This document shows positions 10,040 to 17,565 of a DNA stretch of 64,000 bases, in pieces. Each line of letters starts with the position of its first letter. The first letter of the stretch is position 1. Source of the stretch: Streptomyces varsoviensis (GTDB taxonomy: Bacteria; Actinomycetota; Actinomycetes; Streptomycetales; Streptomycetaceae). The stretch lies in the NCBI RefSeq assembly GCF_000718635.1, contig NZ_JOBF01000013.1, positions 186,001 through 250,000 of the forward strand, written 5' to 3'. The translations under genes were made by a program, and so were the position numbers. Under the pieces are notes generated by a model that was not told the origin of the DNA, made no database searches, and saw nothing but the letters and a program-made list of their open reading frames with translations.

Positions 10040-10924
10040 CTACGACGGCGCGTCCGTGAGCCGCAGCCGTAGCGTGTCGTACGCCCAGGCGGCGAGCGTG
10101 GTCGGGGTGGTGGTGCGGACGGTGCGGGGCTGCTCGGGCACGAAGTCCTCGCGGAGGCCGGTGGACATGCCCAGCACGGCTTCCACCAGCCCGTCCGTCA
10201 TCCCGGCCTGCCGGAGCAGACCCCGCATGGCGTCGTCGGAGATCCGCTCGGCGCGGACCGGGCGGCCGGTGGCGGCCGTCAGGATGCCGGCGACCTGCCG
10301 CCAGGTGAGGTCGGCGGGCCCGTGGACGGCCTGGACGCGCCGCCCGGACCAGTCGGAGGCGAGCAGCCGGGCGGCGGCGACTTCGGCGATATCGCGGGGC
10401 GCGACCCATGCCATGGGCAGGTCGAGCGGGAGGATGACCTGGAGGACGCCCGCGCGCAGGGCGTCGAGTTGGAGTTCGAGGTTGGTGAAGAAGTAGCCGC
10501 AGCGCAGGTGGGTGACATCGATGCCGAGACCGTCCAGGGCGGTCTCGGTGTGCGCCAGGCCGTCGATCTCCCCCGCGCCCGTCCGCTTCTCGGCGCCGAC
10601 GCTGCTCTGGAAGACGACGCGGCCGATGCCGTTGTCGGTGACGGCCCGGACCACGCTGCCGGTGGCGCGGGCGTAGTCGGCGAGCGGGTCCGCGCCCTCG
10701 GAGGGCGGGTCCACCCAGAACAGCGCGTCGACGCCCTCGGTGGCCGCCGCCACCGACGCGGCGTCGTACTGGTCGACGCGCACGGCGTCCACCTCGTCCC
10801 GGATCTCGGGGGAGAGCCGGCCGGGTTCGCGCAGCAGAACGCGCGGCCGGACCCCGGCCCGTACGAGCGCGGTGACGACGTGGCGGCCGACGTTGCCGGT
10901 GGGGGTGGTGACGGCGATACGCAT
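10040..10924 (-). CDS. NmrA-like NAD(P)-binding protein
   Basis: Atypical short-chain dehydrogenase/NmrA-type NAD(P)-binding protein, 294 residues. It starts MRIAVTTPTGNVGRHVVTAL with the Rossmann Gly motif at residues 9-13. DALFWVDPPSEGADP and VVFQSSVGAEKR follow, where the usual catalytic Tyr-x3-Lys is not evident, suggesting a redox sensor or a weak oxidoreductase. ATG chosen after GAGGAATTC. It is divergent from a WYL-domain regulator with operator-like repeats between them, so it is probably that regulator's target. Confidence 0.85.
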   Translation of the reverse strand: MRIAVTTPTGNVGRHVVTALVRAGVRPRVLLREPGRLSPEIRDEVDAVRVDQYDAASVAAATEGVDALFWVDPPSEGADPLADYARATGSVVRAVTDNGIGRVVFQSSVGAEKRTGAGEIDGLAHTETALDGLGIDVTHLRCGYFFTNLELQLDALRAGVLQVILPLDLPMAWVAPRDIAEVAAARLLASDWSGRRVQAVHGPADLTWRQVAGILTAATGRPVRAERISDDAMRGLLRQAGMTDGLVEAVLGMSTGLREDFVPEQPRTVRTTTPTTLAAWAYDTLRLRLTDAPS

Positions 10925-10948
10925 GAATTCCTCGCGATCGGTGTTAAC

Positions 10949-11061
10949 GGCGTCAGAGTGCAAATGGCTCAGTGCAAATGGCTCAGTGCGGATGGCGTCA
11001 GGGCGGGGAGCTTTCGGCGATTCAGGCTAGGAGCAGAGGCGGCCCGAAACTGTCCGCCTCT
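10949..11061. promoter_or_regulatory. Operator-like repeats between NmrA-like gene and WYL regulator
   Basis: AGTGCAAATGGCTC occurs in direct tandem at 10957-10970 and 10971-10984, followed by a degenerate third copy AGTGCGGATGGCGTC at 10985-10999. The array is bounded by GGCGTCAG at 10949-10956 and 10994-11001. A separate perfect inverted repeat AGAGGCGG (11035-11042) / CCGCCTCT (11054-11061) lies just before the regulator's ribosome site. Both look like binding sites for the adjacent regulator. Confidence 0.7.
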
Positions 11062-11078
11062 CCGGGAAGGCTGGACGC

Positions 11079-11873
11079 ATGGAACTCGACCCGACGATCA
11101 GAACCCTGACCCTGCTGACCCTCTTGCAGTCCGGCGGCGAATGGACCGCCGCCGAGCTGGCCGAACGGCTGGGTACGAGCGCCCGTACCGTACGGCGCGA
11201 CGCGCAGCGGCTCCGCCGGCTCGGGTACACCGTGGAGGCCCGGCCGGGCCCGGGCAGCGCGTACCGGCTGCGCCCCGGAGTCAAGATCCCGCCGCTGCTC
11301 TTCACGGCCGACGAGATCACCGCGCTGGTGGCCGGGCTGCGTCTGATCCGCGCCTGGCTCCCGCAGGAGACGGTCGCGTCGAGCGCGCTGCTCAAGCTCG
11401 ACCAGGTGCTGCCGCGGCCGCTGCGCCGCCGCGCGGCCGCGACGGATCTCGCGACCGAGGTGTTGCAGCAGCCCGGCGCGGCGGTCGAGGCGGCGACGGT
11501 CGGGGTGCTCGCCGACGCGGTCGCCGGGGACGGCCGGGTGCGGTTCCACTACGTCGACCAGCACGACCGGCCGTCGGTCCGGCTGGTCGAGCCGTACCGC
11601 CATTTCCTGCGCGCCGGACAGTGGTATTTGGTGGCCTTCGATGTCGACCGGGACGACTGGCGTACTTTCCGCCTCGACCGCATCACCGATATCTCAGCGG
11701 TGGAGGGCGTTTACGAGCCGCACGAATTTCCCGACGAGTCCATTGAGCACTGGCTGACCACCGACTTCGGGCGCGCGCCGGAGAGTCCGCCGGGCCGCTC
11801 GGGCCCGTGCCCGTTCGGTGGCTCCGGCCCGTGCCCGTCCGACGGCTCTGGCCCGTGCCCGCCCGGCCGCTGA
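11079..11873 (+). CDS. HTH / WYL-domain transcriptional regulator (YafY family)
   Basis: DNA-binding regulator of 264 residues. The N-terminal helix-turn-helix (residues about 5-60; WTAAELAERLGTSARTVRRDAQRLRRLGY) is followed by a middle region (ITALVAGLRLIRAW) and a WYL domain (about 135-225) with the block YRHFLRAGQWYLVAFDVDRDDWRTFRLDRI. WYL domains sense ligands, often nucleotides or nucleic acid. GGGAAGG precedes the ATG. The last 26 residues are a three-fold GSGPCP repeat, absent from the family core. Likely represses or activates the divergent NmrA-like gene. Confidence 0.88.
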   Translation: MELDPTIRTLTLLTLLQSGGEWTAAELAERLGTSARTVRRDAQRLRRLGYTVEARPGPGSAYRLRPGVKIPPLLFTADEITALVAGLRLIRAWLPQETVASSALLKLDQVLPRPLRRRAAATDLATEVLQQPGAAVEAATVGVLADAVAGDGRVRFHYVDQHDRPSVRLVEPYRHFLRAGQWYLVAFDVDRDDWRTFRLDRITDISAVEGVYEPHEFPDESIEHWLTTDFGRAPESPPGRSGPCPFGGSGPCPSDGSGPCPPGR

Positions 11874-12614
11874 TCGGCTTGCCCGCTCGGTGAAGGCCCC
11901 CCGCTTCCCTGACCAGGCCCAGGCGCGTTCTCGGCCGTGACGACCGAGGCGAAGCCCTCGCGGCGCATGCGTTCGGCTCCCCAGGCGCCGAGCGCCCCGA
12001 GTGCTTGATTGAGGGTGCGGCGGCCCGATGGGGCAGGCGATGGTCCGTACCCTCCTCGCCCCTGTCCGGGCTGATGCACGCCACGGCGAGGTGTTGAGGT
12101 GCAGGGGCGTACGTACGGGAGCGGGGCGACGGGACGGCCCGTGCTGTGTGTACGTACGGGAGTGGGGGCGGCGGTTCACGCTCTGTGACCGCGACGGCGT
12201 ACCTGGGGCCGCCTGTTCGGCGGGGCGGCTCGCGAGGGCGCGATCTCGTACACCCGTACGCGCGGAGGGGACCGTCCGTTCCCGTCGGGTGCGGTCGGCA
12301 GGGCAGAGGCGGCTGTGCGGCCGGGCACACTTGGGCACTGGGCCGACAAAACGGGCTTAATGCGCGGCAGTTGGCGGCGGAGGCTGAATAGAGGGGGACG
12401 GGTGAGGCGGTTGCGCCTCAGGGGAATCGGCCGGACACCGCCCGCGTATGGCCTCACAAGCCCCACAGGCCGCCTGCACACCGCCTTCACAGGGGTCGGA
12501 GGCCGTTACGGGGCTATGACAAAGCCAACTTGACAGTCGCTGTCATCACGCAAGTAGGTTCGGCGTGAATCTAGTTTCGACTACAGACCGGCGTCCCCCG
12601 CGCCGGGAGAAGGG
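11874..12614. other. 741-bp gap with repeats and the D,D-carboxypeptidase promoter
   Basis: No gene is well supported. GTACGTACGGGAG occurs twice (about 12110 and 12152). A 7-bp perfect hairpin TGAGGCG/CGCCTCA lies at 12403-12420. A minus-strand stretch (about 11880-12075) reads RRTLNQALGALGAWGAERMRR and could be a gene remnant, but it has no clear start or family. Confidence 0.45.
12530..12560 (+). promoter_or_regulatory. Promoter of the D,D-carboxypeptidase gene with palindrome over the -35
   Basis: TTGACA (12530-12535) and TAGGTT (12555-12560) are spaced by 19 bp. The -35 overlaps a perfect palindrome TGACAG-TCG-CTGTCA at 12531-12545, which would suit a repressor or response regulator. 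Confidence 0.6.
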
Positions 12615-13826
12615 ATGCCCATGGGTTCCCACGCCCGTCCCAACCGGATACACCGCACCGGGGTCCGGGTCGCGATGGTCGCGCTCGTCGGCGCCGCCCT
12701 GCCGATCAGCGCCGCCGGACTCGCCGAGGCGGCCACCCCCGGTACGGCGCACTCCGTCGACGAGAAGGGTCAGCAGGGCGCCGAGAACACCGCCCCGGCC
12801 GGCCACACGCAGGACGCGCAGCGCCAGGGGCACCCGACCCAGGCGACGCAGACGCAGCAGGCCGTCAAGGACCACCACGGCACCGAGGCCGACCAGCAGA
12901 CGCACGCCAGGACGGACACCCAGGCCGGTCCCGGCGCCAAGACGAACGACCGGGCGAACGCCAAGACGGACGCCCAGGCGAACGGCAAGTCGGACCACAA
13001 GGCGGACAAGGCCCCCGCCGCGCAGGACCCGAAGGACCAGGCCGCCCCCCAGATCAAGGCCGACCACGCCTTCCTGCTGGACGCCCGCGACGGCAGCCAG
13101 GAGCGGCCGATGTGGGGCGGGGCCAAGGCCGACGAGAGCGTGCCGATGGCCAGCACCACCAAGATCATGACCGCCGTCGTGGTGCTCAAGCACCCGGAGT
13201 GGCTGAACCGTCAGATCGAGGTGAAGCAGGAGTACCGGGACTACGTGCAGAAGGAGGGCGCCAGCACCGCCGACCTCCAGACGGGCGACAAGCTCACCGT
13301 CAAGCAGATGCTGCACGCCATGCTGATTCCGTCCGGGTCCGACGCCGCCCGCGCCCTGGCCGACAACTTCGGTTCCGGCGACACCGAGGAGGCGCGGATC
13401 GCCGACTTCGTGCGCCAGATGAACGACGAGGCGCAGCAGCTCGGCCTGAAGGGCACGCACTTCGACACCTTCGACGGCATCTCGCACGGCAACAACCACA
13501 GCACCGCCCGCGACCTGGCCAAGCTCGGCCAGCGCGCGATGCTCCAGCCGACGTTCGCCGAGGTCGTGAAGAACAAGCAGTTCAAGACCGAGGCCCCGGC
13601 GGCCAACGGCCACACCCGGTACTACACCTGGAACAACACCAACGAACTGCTCGGTAGCTACGACGGCATCCTCGGCATCAAGACCGGCAGTGGCCCCGAG
13701 GACGGCTACTGCCTCGTCTTCGCCGCCAAGCGCGACAACCGCACGCTGGTCGGCGCGATCCTCCGCGACGACGAGGGCCGCTTCGACGACGCCACCAAGA
13801 TGCTCGACTGGGGCTTCGCCCACTGA
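12615..13826 (+). CDS. D-alanyl-D-alanine carboxypeptidase (peptidase S11, secreted)
   Basis: Penicillin-binding wall enzyme that trims the terminal D-Ala of peptidoglycan stem peptides, 403 residues. A signal peptide (about 1-38) is followed by a long Gln/Asp/Lys/Thr-rich linker (40-130) and the S11 domain. Motifs are STTK (Ser180, Lys183), SGS (240-242; the SxN position, where the Streptomyces K15 enzyme also deviates with SGC) and KTG (356-358). GGGAG sits about 6 nt before the chosen ATG; another ATG at 12621 is possible. It is a single gene ended by a bipartite hairpin. Confidence 0.92.
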   Translation: MPMGSHARPNRIHRTGVRVAMVALVGAALPISAAGLAEAATPGTAHSVDEKGQQGAENTAPAGHTQDAQRQGHPTQATQTQQAVKDHHGTEADQQTHARTDTQAGPGAKTNDRANAKTDAQANGKSDHKADKAPAAQDPKDQAAPQIKADHAFLLDARDGSQERPMWGGAKADESVPMASTTKIMTAVVVLKHPEWLNRQIEVKQEYRDYVQKEGASTADLQTGDKLTVKQMLHAMLIPSGSDAARALADNFGSGDTEEARIADFVRQMNDEAQQLGLKGTHFDTFDGISHGNNHSTARDLAKLGQRAMLQPTFAEVVKNKQFKTEAPAANGHTRYYTWNNTNELLGSYDGILGIKTGSGPEDGYCLVFAAKRDNRTLVGAILRDDEGRFDDATKMLDWGFAH

Positions 13827-13847
13827 CCCCCGCACCAAACGGCCCCC

Positions 13848-13893
13848 AGGCCCCCGCACCGTCCCCACCCCCACGGTGGACGAGCGGGGGCCT
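13848..13893. terminator. Hairpin between convergent D,D-carboxypeptidase and DUF397 genes
   Basis: Perfect 10-bp arms AGGCCCCCGC (13848-13857) and GCGGGGGCCT (13884-13893) enclose a second stem CACCGT/ACGGTG. The GC-rich stem without a T-tract is usual for this lineage; it could act in both directions. Confidence 0.75.
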
Positions 13894-13909
13894 CCGGCGC
13901 CCCTTCCCG

Positions 13910-14122
13910 CTACGCGTCGCTACGGGCCGCGAACGCGACGAACGCCGCCCACGCACCGGGAGATACGGCGAGAACGGGCCCCTCAGGGTCCTTGCTGTCA
14001 CGGACGGGAACGACGCCATGAGCTACAGCGCCGGGCGCCCACTCGACACACTGCCCGCCCTCGGGCCCGCTGTACGACGACCGGACCCATCCGTCGGCCG
14101 TCACGTTGATTGCGTTACGCAT
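13910..14122 (-). CDS. DUF397 small protein
   Basis: Small protein of 70 residues with the complete DUF397 pattern: WVRSSYSGPEGGQCVEWAPG, then VVPVRDSKDPEGPVLAVSPGAWAAFVAF. DUF397 genes sit next to XRE-DUF5753 regulators (WhiJ-type clusters) in Streptomyces and their products are thought to antagonise or modulate that regulator. Start ATG has AAGGAGCGGACTT before it and overlaps by 8 nt the end of the regulator gene, here a pseudogene. The DUF397 reading frame itself looks intact. Confidence 0.88.
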   Translation of the reverse strand: MRNAINVTADGWVRSSYSGPEGGQCVEWAPGAVAHGVVPVRDSKDPEGPVLAVSPGAWAAFVAFAARSDA

Positions 14123-14644
14123 AAGTCCGCTCCTTGAACATGCCTTGATGTAGGCGATTGATGTAGGCGATCGACTCATCGGGAGAGACGTGCGCCCGCA
14201 GGCGGTAGTAGGTGTCGGAGGCGGTGGCCCCGACGCGGTCCCTGTGGTGGGAGTGTCTGCTTCGGGGGAACACGTGGATGGTGATGTGAGGCGACTCAGG
14301 TTCCTGCACGAGGTGTTCGAGCTGCTGGGCCATGACCTGCGGACCTCCCACGCTCGTCATCCCCAGGATGAACATCGTCGAGTAGTCGAGGGCGCTCGCC
14401 GCCCGGCGTTCCGGTTGTACGTAGGGGATGAACCATTCGGATGGCCGTCTTCGAGGATGCGCCGAAGCTGGCGTACGAACAGTGTCCCTGTACCGAATGC
14501 GTGGTCGCATCCCGCCGCGAACCTTTCACTTGAGGTCACCGTCGCCGACTCGACCTCGCTGACGCAACTCTCCGAATAGGCCGTTGCGTTGCCGAGCCCG
14601 CGCTGGCTCATCTTCCGGGACTCCCGCACCTTCGAAGCCCTCAT
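14115..14644 (-). pseudogene. XRE-DUF5753 (WhiJ-type) regulator, frameshifted and internally deleted
   Basis: Remnant of a helix-turn-helix regulator. The N-terminal part reads MSQRGLGNATAYSESCVSEV then FVRQLRRILEDGHP in one frame; the continuation EWFIPYVQPERRAASALDYS is in another. A single missing C (plus strand, near 14438, ttcgg for expected ttccgg) explains the shift. About 45 residues are missing between YSTMFILGM and GGPQVMAQQLEHLV, and a further block before YYRLRAHVSPDESIAYINRL. The start of the HTH is also absent. The last codons still overlap the DUF397 start. Sequencing error could account only for the frameshift. Confidence 0.85.
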
Positions 14645-14765
14645 CGAAGCCGGGGGCCTAGCGCTCCTCGTGCCGCAAGTGATCCCTCGGCCCCACGAAT
14701 TCGCCGCTCCCACCAGCGCGTTGATCGCCCGTGTCAGGGACGGTCTCCGGAGGCGGTTCGGGTGA
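14578..14765 (+). pseudogene. Possible 3' fragment of an unidentified plus-strand gene
   Basis: The frame reads SPRWLIFRDSRTFEALIEAG, continues LALLVPQVIPRPHEF and ends ALIARVRDGLRRRFG before TGA at 14763-14765. It is strongly GC-biased at third positions and resembles a real protein C-terminus. It lacks a start, and its left half is antisense to the XRE remnant. It may be a fragment left by the rearrangement that truncated the regulator; family not recognised. Confidence 0.3.
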
Positions 14766-14816
14766 AGAGTTCCGCGCGTGCGCCCCCGCCCCGCGGACGG
14801 CCCCCGAGGAGTTCCG

Positions 14817-15173
14817 TTGAGCCGTACCTTCCGCTGCGTGCCGTTCACCATCGCCCAGGACACCGCCGCTCACCCCGAGTACCGGGCTGTATGCGTGACG
14901 GGTGAGGAGGGGGACTGCGGCGAGATGGTCCGTTCCGGTAGCCCTGGCTGGGTTGAGGAGTGGATGCGTCGCCACACTCAGCACACCGGGCACACTCGCT
15001 ACTGCCGCACCATTGACGACTACGCCGTTCTCGAACCGCCGCCGGAGTGCGTTGGCCGGCCGGTCATCGGGCAGATGGGGGCCGCCCGGCCCGCCATCCC
15101 CGACTCCGGCGGACCGGCGAAGTGCGAAGGGGCCGAGGGGGACGAAGGAGCCGAGGGGAGCGAGGGGACATGA
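14817..15173 (+). CDS. DUF7848-like small protein
   Basis: Protein of 118 residues starting at TTG with GAGGAG 6 nt upstream. The core reads SRTFRCVPFTIAQDTAAHPE, CVTGEEGDCGEM and WVEEWMRRHTQHTGHTRYCR, then DYAVLEPPPE, which matches a small family common next to XRE/DUF397 clusters in Streptomyces (DUF7848 as I recall it). Conserved Cys and His residues suggest metal binding, but function is unknown. The tail has an Glu-Gly repeat. Its stop overlaps the start of a tiny downstream membrane ORF. Confidence 0.7.
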   Translation: MSRTFRCVPFTIAQDTAAHPEYRAVCVTGEEGDCGEMVRSGSPGWVEEWMRRHTQHTGHTRYCRTIDDYAVLEPPPECVGRPVIGQMGAARPAIPDSGGPAKCEGAEGDEGAEGSEGT

Positions 15174-15256
15174 ACCGGCTGCATGCCCTTCTTGCGATGG
15201 TGAGCGCTTTCGTCAGTGTTCTCGCGTTTACGTTCGTCGTCGCTCGCGGTCGCTGA
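15170..15256 (+). CDS. Possible 28-residue membrane peptide
   Basis: MNRLHALLAMVSAFVSVLAF begins a single hydrophobic helix ending in ARGR. The ATG overlaps the preceding TGA (ATGA) and is preceded by GCGAGGGG, so coupled translation is plausible. Its third-position GC is lower than in the neighbours. No family recognised. Confidence 0.4.
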   Translation: MNRLHALLAMVSAFVSVLAFTFVVARGR

Positions 15257-15277
15257 CAGGGGCGCGTCCCCCTGCCC

Positions 15278-16354
15278 TCAGCCGTCCTCCCCCGCCCCCT
15301 CCCCCCCCTGGGCCCGGAGGGCCGGGTCCAGGACTACGGGTTGGGCTATTTCCATGGTGGGGGCCTCGGGGAAGTGGCAGGCGGACAGGTGGCCTTCTTG
15401 GTTGCCGTCGAGGCGTTCGAGGGGTGGGGTGACGTGGGAGCAGATGTCCTGGGCTTTCCAGCACCGTGTGCGGAAGCGGCAGCCGGAGGGGGGTGATACG
15501 GGCGAAGGGACGTCGCCGGCCAGGCGGATGCGTTGGCGGGGGGCGGTTTCGTCCTCGTCGGCCAAGGACGCCTCCGGGACGGCCGAGAGGAGGGCGCGGG
15601 TGTACGGGTGGCGGGGGCGCTGGTAGATGTCGTCCCTGGGGCCGACCTCGACGATCTTGCCCAGGTACATGACGGCGACGCGCTGGGAGAAGTGGCGGAC
15701 GACGGCGAGGTCGTGGGCGATGAAGAGGAAGGCGATGCCCAGTTCGCGCTGGAGTTCCTGGAGCAGGTTGACCACTTGGGCCTGGATGGAGACGTCCAGG
15801 GCGGAGACGGGTTCGTCGGCGACGATGAGTTTGGGGTCGAGGGCGAGGGCCCGTGCCACGCCGATGCGCTGGCGCTGGCCGCCGGAGAACTCGTGCGGGA
15901 AGCGGTTGTAGTGCTCGGGGCTGAGGCCGACGATCTCCAGGAGTTCGCGGACGCGGGCCTCGCGGCCGCCCGGCGGGGCGATGCCGTTGATCTCCATGGG
16001 CCCGGAGATGATCGTGCCGACGGTCTGGCGCGGGTTGAGGGACGAGTACGGGTCCTGGAAGATCATCTGGATCTCGGAGCGGACCGGGGCGAGCGCCTTG
16101 CGGCCCGCGTGGGTGATGTCCTGCCCCTGGTAGGTGATCCGGCCGGCCGTCGGTTCCAGGAGTCGGGTCAGCAGCCGGCCGGTGGTGGACTTGCCGCAGC
16201 CGGACTCGCCGACCAGGCCGAAGCTCTCCCCGGCCCGTACGGTCAGGTCGATGCCGTCCACGGCCTGCACCGCTCCGACCCGCCGTTTGATCGGGAAGCC
16301 GCCCATGATGGGGAAGTGCTTGGTCAGCCCCTCGGCGACGAGGATCTCGGTCAT
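15278..16354 (-). CDS. bldKE: BldK-type oligopeptide importer ATPase (OppF type)
   Basis: Second ATPase and last gene of the minus-strand peptide importer, 358 residues. Walker [11 protein letters not shown], signature FSGGQRQRI, Walker [14 protein letters not shown] and the C-terminal [14 protein letters not shown] cysteine motif are intact. GGAGCGAACGCAG precedes the ATG, 13 nt after the OppD-type stop. The symbol rests on the operon order permease-lipoprotein-permease-ATPase-ATPase, which is that of bldK; function as an ATPase is much surer than the symbol. Confidence 0.88.
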   Translation of the reverse strand: MTEILVAEGLTKHFPIMGGFPIKRRVGAVQAVDGIDLTVRAGESFGLVGESGCGKSTTGRLLTRLLEPTAGRITYQGQDITHAGRKALAPVRSEIQMIFQDPYSSLNPRQTVGTIISGPMEINGIAPPGGREARVRELLEIVGLSPEHYNRFPHEFSGGQRQRIGVARALALDPKLIVADEPVSALDVSIQAQVVNLLQELQRELGIAFLFIAHDLAVVRHFSQRVAVMYLGKIVEVGPRDDIYQRPRHPYTRALLSAVPEASLADEDETAPRQRIRLAGDVPSPVSPPSGCRFRTRCWKAQDICSHVTPPLERLDGNQEGHLSACHFPEAPTMEIAQPVVLDPALRAQGGEGAGEDG

Positions 16355-16367
16355 CTGCGTTCGCTCC

Positions 16368-17444
16368 TCAGCCCAGCCGGGGCTTGATCTGCTCGGTGAA
16401 CGTGGTCCGCTTCTGTTCCGCCGTCAGGTGGCAGGCCGCGCCGCGGCCGGCCGGCAGCTCCGGGCGCTCCGTACGGCACCGGTCGCCGGGAACGTCGCCG
16501 GAGAAGCCGCAGCGCGGATGGAAGGGGCAGCCCGGCGGCGGCGCCAGCAGGCTCGGGGGCGCGCCCGGTATCGGGGTCAGCGGCTCCGCGACGTTGGAGG
16601 CGAGCCGCGGCATCGAGCCCAGCAGGCCCCACGTGTAAGGGTGCTGGGGCGCCCTTAGCACCTCGCGGACCGTGCCGCGCTCGATGACCCGGCCCGCGTA
16701 CATCACCAGCAGGTCGTCGGCGGTGTTGGCGACCACCCCCAGGTCATGGGTGATCAGGATGATCGCCGAACCGGTCTGCTGCTGAAGGTCCTTGATCAGG
16801 TCGAGGATCTGCGCCTGCACGGTGACGTCGAGCGCGGTGGTCGGCTCGTCCGCGATCAGCAGCTCCGGGTCGCAGACCAGCGCCATCGCGATCATCGCGC
16901 GCTGCCGCATGCCGCCGGAGAACTGGTGCGGGTAATCGTCCACGCGCAGCGACGCGTTGGGGATGCCGACCTTCTCCAGCATCTCGATCGCGCGCAGCCG
17001 CGCGTCCCGCCGGGAGGCGCCGGTGTGCTTGCGGAACGGCTCGGCTATCTGGCGGCCCACCGTGTAGTACGGCGAGAGCGCGGTCAGCGAGTCCTGGAAG
17101 ATCATCGCCATCTTGTTGCCGCGCAGCCGCTCCAGCGCCCGCTCGCCCGCGCCGGTCAGCTCCTGCCCGTCCAGCAGGATCTCGCCCTTGACCTCGGTGT
17201 TGCGCGGGTCGTGCAGGCCGAGGACGGTCAGGTTGGTGACGGACTTGCCGGAGCCGGACTCGCCGACGATGCCCAGCGTGCGGCCCCGGGCGAGGTCGAA
17301 GGAGAGGCCGTCGACGGCCTTGACGACGCCGTCCTCGGTGCCGAAGCGCACATACAGGTCGCGTACGGACAGGAACGCGTCGTCCGGGCCGGCGCCCGCG
17401 TCCGGGGCGGGGCCGGCGGCGCCGGGCTGGGTCACAGTGGTCAC
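16368..17444 (-). CDS. bldKD: BldK-type oligopeptide importer ATPase (OppD type)
   Basis: First ATPase of the importer, 358 residues. Walker A GESGSGKS, signature FSGGMRQRA, Walker [14 protein letters not shown] and [18 protein letters not shown] near the C-terminus are visible. I chose GTG at 17444 ([11 protein letters not shown]) with GGAG about 11 nt upstream; the frame stays open to 17522 but that part is low-complexity and overlaps repeat DNA. Gene symbol inferred from operon order only. Confidence 0.88.
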   Translation of the reverse strand: MTTVTQPGAAGPAPDAGAGPDDAFLSVRDLYVRFGTEDGVVKAVDGLSFDLARGRTLGIVGESGSGKSVTNLTVLGLHDPRNTEVKGEILLDGQELTGAGERALERLRGNKMAMIFQDSLTALSPYYTVGRQIAEPFRKHTGASRRDARLRAIEMLEKVGIPNASLRVDDYPHQFSGGMRQRAMIAMALVCDPELLIADEPTTALDVTVQAQILDLIKDLQQQTGSAIILITHDLGVVANTADDLLVMYAGRVIERGTVREVLRAPQHPYTWGLLGSMPRLASNVAEPLTPIPGAPPSLLAPPPGCPFHPRCGFSGDVPGDRCRTERPELPAGRGAACHLTAEQKRTTFTEQIKPRLG

Positions 17445-17490
17445 GTCGGTGGTTCTCCAGGCTCCTGGGATGGACGGGGCGGGCTCGAAG

Positions 17491-17550
17491 CGGCGCTCAC
17501 GCCGGACGTACGCGGCGCTCACGCCAGACGTACGCGGCGCTCACGCCAGC
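17491..17550. repeat. 22-bp tandem repeat copied from the 3' end of the permease gene
   Basis: CGGCGCTCACGCCGGACGTACG (17491-17512) is followed by a near-identical copy (17513-17534, one mismatch) and a partial third (17535-17550). The same TCACGCCAG core recurs at 17566, where it is the stop region of the permease gene, so the array looks like repeated duplication of that gene's end into the gap before the ATPase gene. Confidence 0.8.
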
Positions 17551-17565
17551 CGCGCGCGCGGGCGT

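Noticed and set aside
11711..12079. Minus-strand frame (122 residues) in the gap after the WYL regulator
   Set aside because: Part of it is antisense to the GSGPCP repeat tail of the regulator, there is no SD, and no family is recognised; kept only as a possible remnant in the gap note.
12615..13826. SGS instead of SxN as a sign of an inactive penicillin-binding protein
   Set aside because: The related Streptomyces K15 enzyme has SGC at this place and is active; the Ser-x-x-Lys and KTG motifs are intact.
8369..15256. A natural-product gene cluster between the two peptide importers
   Set aside because: The segment has single unrelated genes (amidase, NmrA-like, D,D-carboxypeptidase) with no synthase, peptide synthetase or tailoring set.
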